The notes under the pieces are model-generated. The model made no database searches and was not told where the DNA came from. It saw only the letters and a program-made list of their open reading frames with translations. A program made the translations under genes and the position numbers. From Flexivirga caeni (lineage in GTDB: Bacteria > Actinomycetota > Actinomycetes > Actinomycetales > Dermatophilaceae), in NCBI RefSeq assembly GCF_003724155.1, contig NZ_RJJQ01000015.1, positions 62,001 through 126,000 on the forward strand: a stretch of DNA of 64,000 bases, given 5' to 3'. Numbering within the stretch: the stretch's first letter is position 1; the number at the start of each line of letters is the position of its first letter. Shown here in pieces: positions 9,273-18,068 of the stretch.

Positions 9273-9631
9273 CAGTCGCCGAGCGCGGCACGCAACACCG
9301 CGAGATCGTGCTCGGACAGGGCACCGGCGAATTGCTGCAGCACGGCACTTCGGTCCCCGGACGCACCCAGGACCTGGGACATCTGTTGCGCGAAGTGCTC
9401 GGCCTGGGGGCGGGTGACGGAGAACACCGACGCGCGGCCCTGCTGCTCGCGTGCGACCAGGCCTTCGCTCTCCAGTCGGCTCAGCACCGTCAGCAGCGTC
9501 GTGAGAGCGGGACGTTCGCCGGTCGGAAACCGGTCGAGCAGGACGTTCGCGGTGACCGGGCCGTCGCCGTCCCACAGGAGGCGCAGCACATCGGCCCGCA
9601 ACTGCCCGCGTTCCCGCTTGCTCATGGGCAT
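9272..9631 (-). CDS. BlaI/MecI/CopY-family repressor
   Basis: A roughly 119-residue winged-helix repressor. The N-terminal part, with RADVLRLLWDGDGPVTANVL and LTTLLTVLSRLESEGLV, is the penicillinase-repressor DNA-binding domain. The C-terminal helical part serves dimerisation. CopY members bind TACA-TGTA dyads and release DNA on metal binding, while BlaI members are cleaved. No C-terminal CxC pair typical of enterococcal CopY is present. Start is ATG at 9631 or 9625. It is translationally coupled to the M56 gene. An operator (9638-9650) sits directly upstream, which implies autoregulation. Confidence 0.9.
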   Translation of the reverse strand: MPMSKRERGQLRADVLRLLWDGDGPVTANVLLDRFPTGERPALTTLLTVLSRLESEGLVAREQQGRASVFSVTRPQAEHFAQQMSQVLGASGDRSAVLQQFAGALSEHDLAVLRAALGD

Positions 9632-9636
9632 CGATT

Positions 9637-11061
9637 CTACAACTTGTCGAGTCTGCGTGGCCGCCGCGCCATCACCAAGGCGTCCACGAGCAGGAAGGCC
9701 AGCAGGGTGATGCCGAGCTCGGGCAGGAGCATGCCGAGTCCGCTTGCCCCAGCGGCGAGCAGCAACTGAGCCCACCACGGAGCGCGCGCCAACGCGCCCG
9801 CGGGCGGGCGGCGTCCCATTTTGCGTGCCGCGCGAGTCGGTCGCCGGTGCCACCACATCACATACCCGAGCACCACCATGGCCGCCATCGCCAGCCCGAG
9901 GACGAACAGCACGATCTGATTGGCTAGCCCGAAGAGCAATCCCATGTGCCCGTTGATGCCCCACTGGGTCAGTTTGGCGGCGAGCGGGAATTTGGCCCAA
10001 TTTGTTTGGGAGACAACGGACATGGTGCTGGGATCGATGGCGACCGAGTTGGCGGCGATCGGCCACTGGCGGCGAATCTCGGCGACGGTCCACGCCTGAC
10101 CGGGTTGCGTGGGCAGGTCGATCTCGACCTGAGAGTTGTGGATATTGACCGACCGCGCCTTGGCGAGCACCTCGTCGAAGACGCGCAGGTCCTTTCCGGT
10201 CCGCTGTGCGTCGCCGTCGTATGCCGCGGGCGTGTCGTCGGCGCCGCCTGTCGTCGGGGTCGTGGTGGTCAGTGCCGGTGCGGACCAGTTCAGCGCTGAC
10301 CGGATCTCACGCACGTTCGACCCGGCGTGCAACGACCAGGTGATGCCGGTCGCCGACAGGAACAGAGCGCCCAGCAACAGCCAGACGCCGGTCGCGGCGT
10401 GCCAGGACCGGCTGCGCCGGTAGCTCGGCCCCCTCATGGTCGGCACCAGTAGCTCCCGCTTGGTGCGGGTCTTGCGCAACCGGACGACCCAGAGCCCGAG
10501 GCCGGCCAGCGCGATCACCCCCAGCCAGGACGCGGCCAGTTCGCTGTAGGCCCGGCCGACGTCACCCAGGAAGAGGGTGCGGTGGAAGAAGTCGAGCCAG
10601 GTTTCGATCGGCAGCGCCGTGGAGTACACCAACAGATCCCCGTGGGAGGCGCCGGTGACCGGGTCGATCCACACCGAGCGCACCTGGCCGGCCCGCAGTC
10701 CGCGTTCGGAGAACATCACCTGCGTTGTCGCACCGGCGTGTGAAGCGGGCTTCACCCCGAGCAGTACGTCGCCGGGGTGACGGTGGGCGATGTACCGCTG
10801 CGCCGACCCGATCTGGGTTGCGAGGGGCAGCGCCGGCCCGCGTGACTGCGTGGTTACCTGGTGGTGGTAGACGAGATGATCCACCGTCGGTGCTGCCGCG
10901 TAGGCCGCGCCTGACAAGGCTGCCACCAGGATGAACGGTCCGACCAGGACACCCGCATAGAAGTGCAGCCGTCGCAGCAGCGGCGCCCACCAGCCCCCGC
11001 GCTGCGGCGCACCCCCGGGCTGCTGTGTCGATGTGAGAGGCCGGTCGTGAAGTGTGGTCAC
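9637..11061 (-). CDS. PepSY-associated transmembrane protein
   Basis: A 474-residue membrane protein of the PepSY_TM family. The first helix starts near residue 30 (RLHFYAGVLVGPFILVAALS), a large extracytoplasmic PepSY-containing loop follows, and more helices lie near residues 175-215, 235-255 and at the C-terminus. Related proteins (PiuB-like) are found with metal uptake and reductase systems. It sits between the DUF5134-like gene and blaI in the same direction. Together with the copper genes this suggests a role in metal handling at the membrane. The molecular function is unknown. Confidence 0.85.
   Translation of the reverse strand: MTTLHDRPLTSTQQPGGAPQRGGWWAPLLRRLHFYAGVLVGPFILVAALSGAAYAAAPTVDHLVYHHQVTTQSRGPALPLATQIGSAQRYIAHRHPGDVLLGVKPASHAGATTQVMFSERGLRAGQVRSVWIDPVTGASHGDLLVYSTALPIETWLDFFHRTLFLGDVGRAYSELAASWLGVIALAGLGLWVVRLRKTRTKRELLVPTMRGPSYRRSRSWHAATGVWLLLGALFLSATGITWSLHAGSNVREIRSALNWSAPALTTTTPTTGGADDTPAAYDGDAQRTGKDLRVFDEVLAKARSVNIHNSQVEIDLPTQPGQAWTVAEIRRQWPIAANSVAIDPSTMSVVSQTNWAKFPLAAKLTQWGINGHMGLLFGLANQIVLFVLGLAMAAMVVLGYVMWWHRRPTRAARKMGRRPPAGALARAPWWAQLLLAAGASGLGMLLPELGITLLAFLLVDALVMARRPRRLDKL
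9638..9650. promoter_or_regulatory. BlaI/CopY-type operator B
   Basis: TACAACTTGTCGA lies 6 bases upstream of the blaI-like ATG and overlaps the last codons of the PepSY gene. With its flanks it is nearly the reverse complement of operator A upstream of the CopD/CtaG gene. The placement indicates that the repressor controls its own gene and the M56 gene. Confidence 0.7.
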
Positions 11062-11134
11062 TGACAGCTCATTTCAGGGGAGGGACTCTGCGGAAGGAGC
11101 GGGGGAATAGACACCGGTTCGGGTTCACAAGGGT

Positions 11135-11770
11135 TCACCATGCCGGCACGAACGCAAGCGCCATACCGGCGCTCATCAGCACCAGCAAGCCGGCCTCGAA
11201 CACCTCCCCGCGTGCGCGCCGCCGGGCGGTCCGGAGCCACCGCACCAGCAGCGCGCAGGTCGCCACCGAGAACATCGCCACAAGAACCCACGACAGCGCC
11301 GTCCATCCCGTGCCCAGGTGCATCGACATCTTCGGCATCGACGGGCCGCCCATCGACATGCCCGGCATCGAATGATCGGACCCGGCCGAGCCGTGCATGT
11401 CCCGCATCATCAGGCCCATCACGGCCATGGCGGCCATCATCAGCGCGTGGTAGCCCAGCAGCACCTGCCGCTCGCCGCCGACGCCGTGCTGAGTGTGGCT
11501 GGCAAAGCGGTCTCCGCCGACCAGCAGCACCAGGAAGTAGGCGGTCGCCAGCCCGAACACGATGACCTGCACCATCGGCGGCGCGACCTTCGGCCCCCAC
11601 GACCATGGCATCGACAGCATCGCCGCACTCATCACCACGTGCAGCACGTCGCCCACGCCGGCAGAGGCATCGCCGCGGCGCCATACGCCCAGCAGCGCGT
11701 AACCCACCGCCGTACCCGCGAACAGCGCTGTCAGCAGGACGGACACAGGAGTGTTGTATGTCACGACCAA
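11135..11770 (-). CDS. DUF5134-like membrane protein with Met-rich loop
   Basis: A 211-residue integral membrane protein with about five helices. Between helices 4 and 5 (about residues 125-152) is a Met/His-rich loop with HSMPGMSMGG and MPKMSMH, the kind of cluster that binds Cu(I) in copper-resistance proteins. The N-terminal part also carries Met residues in MSAAMLSMPWSWGPK. It has its own BlaI-type operator about 29 bases upstream of the ATG, so it is probably expressed with the other copper genes. I recognise the DUF5134 type but no biochemical function. Confidence 0.8.
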   Translation of the reverse strand: MVVTYNTPVSVLLTALFAGTAVGYALLGVWRRGDASAGVGDVLHVVMSAAMLSMPWSWGPKVAPPMVQVIVFGLATAYFLVLLVGGDRFASHTQHGVGGERQVLLGYHALMMAAMAVMGLMMRDMHGSAGSDHSMPGMSMGGPSMPKMSMHLGTGWTALSWVLVAMFSVATCALLVRWLRTARRRARGEVFEAGLLVLMSAGMALAFVPAW

Positions 11771-11798
11771 CCCTTCGGAGCGACTCGATCGAGTAGCA

Positions 11799-11815
11799 CT
11801 CTACAACATGTAGAG
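11799..11815. promoter_or_regulatory. BlaI/CopY-type operator C
   Basis: CTCTACAACATGTAGAG is a perfect palindrome (7-bp arms, 3-base centre) upstream of the Met-rich membrane protein gene. It shares TACAAC-TGT with operators A and B and is the most symmetric of the three. Confidence 0.75.
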
Positions 11816-11865
11816 CAAACGTCTTTCGTCGCGACACCGACCACGCGACCTATGTCCGCGGCGTC

Positions 11866-12514
11866 AGCACCGCGGAGGAACGGACGGTCGTGGGATCCGG
11901 GCCGAACGGCCTGGCCGTGGCCGTGAACCTGGCCCGCGCGGGCCTGTCGGTCGATGTCGTCGAGCACAACGCCTGGCCGGGCGGGGTCTGGCCACCCGCG
12001 AGATCACGCTGCCTGGCTTCCGGCACGACGCGGCCAGCGCAGTGCACCCGATGGCGCTGGAGAGTCCATTCTTCCGGGTGTTCGGGCTCGACCGGCGGAT
12101 CGACCTGGTCGTCCCGCAGGTGTCGTTCGCGCACCCGCTGGTGGGTCGCCGCTGGGCAGCGACGTCACGGACCTGGGGGAGCTCGCGCCATACGACGCCT
12201 GTGTGCTGGACGTCGCGGTGCCCGCATTCCAGCAGCCGAGTGTGGTCGACCCGTCGCGGGCACCGACCGGCAAGACGGTGCTGTGGGCCCACACGCACGT
12301 ACCGCTGGGCAGCGAATTCGACGCAACCGCAATGATTTCGGCGGCGATCGAGGACTATGCGTCAGGTTTGGGCGATCTGATCCTGGCGAGCACCGCGGCC
12401 ACCGCGGCACGGCTAGGCCCCACGGTGAGCGCGAACTTCGCCGGTGGTGACTTCGCCAGCGGCGCGATGACGCTGCGCCAACTGATCACGCGTGACGGTC
12501 CTGGCGGCGGCTGA
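11866..12514 (+). pseudogene. Decayed CrtI/phytoene-dehydrogenase-like oxidoreductase
   Basis: Three frames carry consecutive pieces of one FAD-dependent oxidoreductase. First comes the Rossmann start VGSGPNGLAVAVNLARAGL with VVEHNAWPGG (about 11890-11990). After a frameshift come LPGFRHDAASAVHPMALESP and FGLDRRIDLVVPQVSFAHPL (to about 12145). After a further shift with loss of the middle of the protein comes the C-terminal part with LWAHTHVPLGSEFD and NFAGGDFASGAMTLRQL. Intact homologues are roughly 500 residues, so over half is missing. No full-length product can be made. Confidence 0.85.
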
Positions 12515-12530
12515 CGGTCGAACTCGCGGT

Positions 12531-12552
12531 TGACGGCGCAGCTGCGCCGTCA
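12531..12552. terminator. Perfect 22-bp palindrome
   Basis: TGACGGCGCA followed by GCTGCGCCGTCA is fully self-complementary. It lies between the pseudogene and the converging gene at 12588 and probably works as a hairpin terminator, although it has no T tract. Confidence 0.55.
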
Positions 12553-12587
12553 CCGGCGGCTTCGGGCGTCAATGGTGAACTCACCGG

Positions 12588-13115
12588 TCACCAGTCGACG
12601 GCGCGGATGAAGTCCGTCGAGGGCCGCTGCAGCCACTGTGTCACCCGCATCACGAGCGCGAGATCGGCCTGTTTGGCGCTGCGCAGGTTGGTCAGCCGGC
12701 TCGGCGTGCACCCGATGACGTCGGCCAGGTCCGCCCAGGTCATCTCCCGGGCCTGGCGCTGATCGTTCATCGCGGCATGCACACCGGGCAGATCCCAGCG
12801 CAGCCGACTGTCCGTCCCCGCCCGTGGCAGCCGGACCGTGCCAACGTCGCACACCTCTCCGGTCAGAAAGTCCTCGGGCGCGCGGTCCAGCCAGCGAAGC
12901 AGGAAAAGCGCGTACTGACAGGAGGTTTCGCCCCTCGTGGCGAGGCGGCCGATCGCCCCGCCGCACATCGGATGGTCCTGCGGTCGGCGCGCGTTCAGCG
13001 CCGCCGACTGGTCCCATACCTGGTCGGCAAGGTCGTACCACCCGAGGTCGTCCTGCTGCCGCCGGGCGTTGAGGGCAGTCGTGAAGGCGGCGAAGTCGAA
13101 GACCGGAAGCGCCAT
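12588..13115 (-). CDS. Protein with two XRE-like HTH segments
   Basis: A 175-residue soluble protein of unknown role. It appears to be an internal duplication: an N-terminal unit around LNARRQQDDLGWYDLADQVW and a C-terminal unit around NDQRQAREMTWADLADVIG, followed by TPSRLTNLRSAKQADLALVM, which has the spacing of a lambda-repressor-like helix-turn-helix. The first unit has lost the clear recognition helix. It may be a transcriptional regulator or a DNA-binding protein of the XRE type. No operon partner is evident. Confidence 0.7.
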   Translation of the reverse strand: MALPVFDFAAFTTALNARRQQDDLGWYDLADQVWDQSAALNARRPQDHPMCGGAIGRLATRGETSCQYALFLLRWLDRAPEDFLTGEVCDVGTVRLPRAGTDSRLRWDLPGVHAAMNDQRQAREMTWADLADVIGCTPSRLTNLRSAKQADLALVMRVTQWLQRPSTDFIRAVDW

Positions 13116-13133
13116 ACCGGCATGCTACTCCGG

Positions 13134-13568
13134 TCACTCAGCGGGGACGGGCTCCCCGATCGGCCGCTGCGCGAACCACTTGCGCAGCATGACGAACCGG
13201 ATGATGGTCGCGACGACGTTGCCTGCGAGTTGCACCGCAGATTGCAGCAGATGGGACGCGTGCGGGTCGGCCAGGGACAGCAGCCACAGCGCCAGTGCGG
13301 TCGCGCCCCACATGACCAGCCAGAGCACCAGCCCCTGCAGTTGCGCACGGGCGGCGCCCTCGCGGCTGCGGACCCCGAAGGTGTAGCGCCGGTTGGCGGC
13401 CGTATTGACGATGGTGGTCAGCACCAGCGCGAGCGCGTTGGCGACCTGGGTGTTCATCAGGTGGTTGAACAGGTAGAAGAGCACGACGTTGGCGAGCGTG
13501 CTCGCGACGCCGATCACCGCGAAGCTGCTCACCTGGTGGTGCAGTCGGGTATGGCGCTGTGCCGTCAT
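13134..13568 (-). CDS. GtrA-family membrane protein
   Basis: A 144-residue protein with four predicted helices and the GtrA signature: FAVIGVASTLANVVLFYLF near the start and NTAANRRYTFGVRSRE in the first loop. GtrA proteins are thought to help flip lipid-linked sugars or otherwise assist cell-surface polysaccharide synthesis. The start overlaps the stop of the histidine kinase gene (ATGA), so it is the last gene of the two-component operon. Confidence 0.88.
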   Translation of the reverse strand: MTAQRHTRLHHQVSSFAVIGVASTLANVVLFYLFNHLMNTQVANALALVLTTIVNTAANRRYTFGVRSREGAARAQLQGLVLWLVMWGATALALWLLSLADPHASHLLQSAVQLAGNVVATIIRFVMLRKWFAQRPIGEPVPAE

Positions 13569-15142
13569 ACGGTCACCCGGGGTTCGTCCGGTGTCACAGG
13601 CGCCGGGTGCGCGATGCCCTGCCGGCGCGGCAACCGGATCGAGAAGACCGTCTCACCCGGCCGGGAGGTCACCTGGACGGTGCCGTGGTGGGCGGCGACC
13701 ACCGCAGACACGATCGACAGGCCGAGGCCGGTCGATCCTTCGGTGCGGGTGCGGGCGACGTCGCCACGGGTGAAGCGTTCGAAGATGTGCGGCATGAGTT
13801 CGGCAGGTATGCCGGGGCCGTTGTCCCGCACGTGCAGCAGCACGTGATCGGTCTGCGGTCGCAGTGCGACCACCACCTCGGTGCCGGCCGGGGTGTGCTT
13901 GCGCGCGTTGCCCAGCAGGTTGATCAGGATCTGCCGCATCCGGGCCTCGTCGGCCTCGATCTCGACACCCTCCTCGGGCAGGTCGAGGGTCCAGTGATGG
14001 TCCGGGCCGGCGGCGCGGGCGTCGCTGATGGTCTCGATCGCGATGATCGGGAGCTCGACCGGCCGGAAGTCCAGCGGACGTCCCGCGTCGAGCCGGGCGA
14101 GCAACAGCATGTCCTCCACGAGCATTGTCATCCGGTCGGATTCGGACTCGATGCGTCGAAGCGCATGCCGCACGCTTTCGGGCACGGGGCCGGTCTCCCG
14201 CCGGGAGAGTTCGGCATACCCGCGGATGGAGGCCAGCGGCGTGCGCAACTCGTGTGAGGCGTCCGCGACGAACTGTCGCACTTGCATTTCGCTGGCCTGG
14301 CGGGCGGTGAGGGCGTTGTCGATGTGCTCGAGCAACTCGTTGAGCGCCGCTCCGACCTGCCCGACCTCCGTCCGGTCGTCGGTGTCCGCCGCGTCGACGC
14401 GCTCGTGCATCGCGACCTCGCCGGAGGCGAGCTGAAGCTTCGAGACGCGGGTGGCGGTCGCGGCCACCCGGCGCAGGGGCTCCAGGTTGCGTCGCACGAT
14501 ATACGTCGCGGCCAATGCGACCAGGATGACGCCGGATGCGCTGAGCAGCCCGATCGCGGCGGCGGTCTTGAACTCGGTGGACTCGTTGGGTCCGAGTGGC
14601 AGCCCGATGATCCGGGTGACCGACACCTGGACGGGCAAGCCGGTGGTGATGTTGGTCGAATTGATCGTCATCGGCAGCGCCATGACCCGGTACTTGCCGA
14701 GTGAGCCACCGAGGTCGATGGTCCGGGCGCTCGAGCCGAGCCCGGCCTTGTTCAGGGTCGAGATCTGGGCACTGCTCAGCGACGACCGCTTGCCATCGTG
14801 GTAGAGGACGTTGTCGGTGTAGGGGACCAGCCCTGAGGCGGACAGGTAGGCGAACTCGGCAACCTTTCCGTCCGAGGCGAGCAGGGTGACGCGGAACGAC
14901 TCGCCCGCCGCGGGCGGCGGACCGTTCTGGTTGTCGCCGGCCCGGTCGCTCGCTCGCGGGCGCTGCTGCAGGGCCGATTGGTACAACTGCCGGTCCAATT
15001 GGTCCTGCAGCGTCCGGTGCAACTGCCAGACGCTCAGCGCGCCGATCGCCAGGGTGACGGCCAGGAAGAGCAGCAGCATCCACGCGACGAGTTTGGTGCG
15101 CAGCGTCCATCGGCTCGGTCGCCAGAGTGCTTGTGCGGACAT
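13565..15142 (-). CDS. Sensor histidine kinase (HAMP-HisKA-HATPase)
   Basis: A 525-residue membrane kinase. One helix near residues 20-40 is followed by a periplasmic sensor region (about 45-190), a second helix (about 195-215), HAMP, the dimerisation helix with SHELRTPLASIRGYAELSR (phospho-His near residue 295) and the ATPase domain with N-box NLLGNARKHT, G1 DNGPGI and G2 GSTGLGLSI. It autophosphorylates and passes phosphate to the response regulator encoded just upstream. The signal is unknown. Confidence 0.94.
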   Translation of the reverse strand: MSAQALWRPSRWTLRTKLVAWMLLLFLAVTLAIGALSVWQLHRTLQDQLDRQLYQSALQQRPRASDRAGDNQNGPPPAAGESFRVTLLASDGKVAEFAYLSASGLVPYTDNVLYHDGKRSSLSSAQISTLNKAGLGSSARTIDLGGSLGKYRVMALPMTINSTNITTGLPVQVSVTRIIGLPLGPNESTEFKTAAAIGLLSASGVILVALAATYIVRRNLEPLRRVAATATRVSKLQLASGEVAMHERVDAADTDDRTEVGQVGAALNELLEHIDNALTARQASEMQVRQFVADASHELRTPLASIRGYAELSRRETGPVPESVRHALRRIESESDRMTMLVEDMLLLARLDAGRPLDFRPVELPIIAIETISDARAAGPDHHWTLDLPEEGVEIEADEARMRQILINLLGNARKHTPAGTEVVVALRPQTDHVLLHVRDNGPGIPAELMPHIFERFTRGDVARTRTEGSTGLGLSIVSAVVAAHHGTVQVTSRPGETVFSIRLPRRQGIAHPAPVTPDEPRVTV

Positions 15143-15170
15143 CAGATTCGCCGGACTGCCGAGCTCCTGC

Positions 15171-15893
15171 TCAGCTCGCGGGCTTCAGCACATAACCGGC
15201 GCCGCGCATGGTGTGGATCATCGGGCTGCGGCCGGCGTCGATCTTCTTGCGCAAGTAGGAGATGTAGAGCTCGACGACGTTGGCCTGGCCGCCGAAGTCG
15301 TAGTGCCACACCCGGTCGAGGATCTGTGCCTTGGACAGCACCCGCTTCGGGTTGCGCATGAGGTAACGCAACAGCTCGAATTCGGTTGCGGTCAGGTTGA
15401 TTTCGTCGTCACCGCGGAACACCTCGTGGCTGTCCTCGTCGAGCCGAAGGTCGCCGACCACCAGCATCGACGAGCTCTCCTCTGCCATCGCGACCGATCG
15501 GCGCAACAGTGCGCGCACGCGAGCGACGACCTCTTCCAGGGAGAACGGTTTGGTGACGTAGTCGTCCCCGCCGGCGGTCAGCCCGGCGACCCGGTCCTCG
15601 ACCGCGTCGCGTGCAGTCAGGAACAGCACGGGCACCGTCGGGTCCTCGTCGCGCAGCCGGCGCAGCACTTCCATGCCGTCGAAGTCGGGCAGCATCATGT
15701 CGAGCACGACCGCGTCGGGGCGGAATTCCTTCGCCATACGCACCGCGCCGGACCCGGTGCCCGCGCTCTTGATCTCCCACCCCTCGTAGCGCAACGCCAT
15801 CGACAGAAGTTCGGTCAGGTTGCTCTCGTCGTCGACGACGAGGACGCGCACGGGGGACCCGTCGGGGTGCTTCAGGCCGGATACGGAGGTCAT
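15171..15893 (-). CDS. OmpR/PhoB-family response regulator
   Basis: A 240-residue regulator from ATG 15893; an upstream in-frame GTG at 15917 would add eight residues. The receiver domain has the acidic pair VVDDE, the phospho-acceptor Asp in VVLDMMLPD (about residue 60), the T in FLTARD and the K in YVTKPFS. The C-terminal winged helix ends with VELYISYLRKKID and MRGAGYVLKP, typical of OmpR members. It pairs with the histidine kinase gene 28 bases downstream. Confidence 0.94.
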   Translation of the reverse strand: MTSVSGLKHPDGSPVRVLVVDDESNLTELLSMALRYEGWEIKSAGTGSGAVRMAKEFRPDAVVLDMMLPDFDGMEVLRRLRDEDPTVPVLFLTARDAVEDRVAGLTAGGDDYVTKPFSLEEVVARVRALLRRSVAMAEESSSMLVVGDLRLDEDSHEVFRGDDEINLTATEFELLRYLMRNPKRVLSKAQILDRVWHYDFGGQANVVELYISYLRKKIDAGRSPMIHTMRGAGYVLKPAS

Positions 15894-15998
15894 GGAGTCC
15901 ACCTTCCCGTGGGACACTGTGCGCTGACCCGGGCAATTCTATGCTCAACCTGTGCTATGTCTGTATGACGAATTCCGCTGCGCGACAGGTTGGCCGGG

Positions 15999-17954
15999 CT
16001 ACCGCCGGACGAAATGCGCGATGTGGTCTTCGTCGACGGTCAGTGCGTAACGAGTCTGCTTCCAGGTGCCCGCCCGATCGGCCCACACCGTGTATTCGCC
16101 CGGCACCAGTCGGGCCGAACCGGTGAGCCAGCCGCCGTCCTCGTCGACCGTGATCTGGGTGGACAATAGGCCGGCATTGGCGAGCTGCCGGATCCGCTCG
16201 TGGCGGGCTTCCGGCGTCTCCTCCTCGGCTGCGTCCGATTGGCCGGCGGTCAGGGAGTCGACCGTCAGCGCGGCGAGGGGCGCGTGCAGCGACTGGTCGG
16301 CGTGTACCGCGAGCGAGGTCAGGCGCGTGCGGAAGCTCTCGACCGGCCCGGACGGGCCCTCTTGCGGACGGCCGTCGATCGTCACCGTCCGCTTGGCGCC
16401 GGACAGGTCGAGGCTGAACCGCTTGGCGTCGTTCGCGTAGGCGACGGCCCCACGGCCCGGTAGCAGCGCCGGCCGGGGCTCCCCACGGAAGAGCACTCCG
16501 TCGCGACGATCCAAGCCCAGCCAGGAACAGCGCATGCGGAGGTCCCACACCTCCTCGCTCAACGGCTCGCCGCCGGCATCGGTCGCACAGTCGACGACGG
16601 CTCGGCTGCGAAACGTCACCTCGTGCCCGTTCGACTCGAGCGCCGGCTCGGTGAGGGGCTCCACTGGCACGACCCAGGTCACGTGTGAGGACCTGCTGCG
16701 CACGGCGATCGAGGTTCGCATCTCAGCCACCGGATCGGAGATCCGCCACTGGCGGGGGACCAGCCGGTCCAGTTCCGGGCCGAAGTCGAGGCGCAGCCGC
16801 CGGCCTCTGGGGACGAGCGAGACGCGATCGGTGTCGGTCAAGCTCCACCGCGTCTCGACGTCGATCCACAGTTTTCCGTCGCTCCATCCGGCGTCGACCA
16901 CTGTCACCGACGCGGTGATGCTCTCGAGGGCGAGTTGCAGCGACCGCGCCCTATCGAGCCGGCCGCACCTGATGACCCAGGCCAGCGCCCGGTAACCCCT
17001 CGGGAATCGGCTGACCACGCGGCGCCGCCCGTAGCGGCGGATCAGCTGCGCCGACCGTGCGAACGCCATCTGCTCCGCCGCTGCGTCCTGCTGTGCAATG
17101 CTCGCGTCGCCGCGTTCGGGCGCGGTGAGCTGCCGGGCCAGTCGATGCACCGCACGAAAGCAGAGGTTGTTCGCGATCATGTTGAGGCGATCGTCGGCAT
17201 ACTCCTTGCCGGCCAGCGTCGTCTCGATGTGCTCGAACAGATTCCCCAGGCGGTCCCAGAACTCCTCGCGAGAGGGGTCGAACGTGTGCGAGGTGTTTCC
17301 GGTGCTTGCGTGCCACAGATACAGCGGAAAATCCTCGAGCATGGCAACGCGGCCATACCGGTAACTCGGGATATTGACATACCAGTCTTCCCAGAGGACA
17401 CGACCTCCTTCGGGGAACCGGATGTCATGGTCGAGGAAAAGCTGCCGCCGGTAGAGCTTGTGCGGGACCATCGGCATCATGCCGTTGATGCCGATGCCCG
17501 CTGCCCGGATGTCCGGTACGGTCTCGGACTCTTCGCCGTGAGTCGCCCACCACACGTCGTTGGTCTTGGACTCCTTCGGGCTCACGACATCGATGTCGTG
17601 TTCGACGGCGAATTCATAGGCACGCCGCAATGCGTCGGGATAGAGGGAATCATCGTGATCCATGAAAAGCAGATATTCCCCGCGCGCCTGCTCGATCGCG
17701 ACATTCCGGGGCCGGCTTGGCCAACCGGAATTCTCCAACTCGACCACCCGCACATGCGGCCGGCTTCGCGCGAATTCGTGCAAGCGCTCCACGGTGTCGT
17801 CGCCCGATCCGTCGTCGGCGAAGATCACTTCCAGTTGCCCTGGCGGCAGACTTACCTCGTCGATCGAGTCGAAGACGCGCTGAATCCCCGGACCCGAACG
17901 AAATGTCGGGACGATGACGGTCACAGCAACGTGATCGTCGCACTGATGACTCAA
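15999..17954 (-). CDS. Family 2 glycosyltransferase
   Basis: A cytoplasmic GT-A enzyme that transfers a sugar from a nucleotide donor to a surface glycan acceptor. The catalytic domain begins TVIVPTFRSGPGIQRVFDSI, contains FADDGSGDDT and the metal-binding DxD region FMDHDDSLYPDAL, and spans roughly the first 230 residues. The remaining 400 residues are beta-rich and of unknown fold, perhaps substrate binding. I chose the TTG at 17954, which follows GGAGGAATCC; the longest frame starts with ATG at 18044. It is a single gene next to the two-component operon. Confidence 0.85.
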   Translation of the reverse strand: MSHQCDDHVAVTVIVPTFRSGPGIQRVFDSIDEVSLPPGQLEVIFADDGSGDDTVERLHEFARSRPHVRVVELENSGWPSRPRNVAIEQARGEYLLFMDHDDSLYPDALRRAYEFAVEHDIDVVSPKESKTNDVWWATHGEESETVPDIRAAGIGINGMMPMVPHKLYRRQLFLDHDIRFPEGGRVLWEDWYVNIPSYRYGRVAMLEDFPLYLWHASTGNTSHTFDPSREEFWDRLGNLFEHIETTLAGKEYADDRLNMIANNLCFRAVHRLARQLTAPERGDASIAQQDAAAEQMAFARSAQLIRRYGRRRVVSRFPRGYRALAWVIRCGRLDRARSLQLALESITASVTVVDAGWSDGKLWIDVETRWSLTDTDRVSLVPRGRRLRLDFGPELDRLVPRQWRISDPVAEMRTSIAVRSRSSHVTWVVPVEPLTEPALESNGHEVTFRSRAVVDCATDAGGEPLSEEVWDLRMRCSWLGLDRRDGVLFRGEPRPALLPGRGAVAYANDAKRFSLDLSGAKRTVTIDGRPQEGPSGPVESFRTRLTSLAVHADQSLHAPLAALTVDSLTAGQSDAAEEETPEARHERIRQLANAGLLSTQITVDEDGGWLTGSARLVPGEYTVWADRAGTWKQTRYALTVDEDHIAHFVRR

Positions 17955-18068
17955 GGATTCCTCCACGAGGTGACGGTTCACACCATCCGTCGCCGACGGA
18001 TGGTGGGCGTCATCGTAGCGGGGGGAGCACTGGTCGGGCAGCACTTTGCCGGGCGATGACCACCGGGC

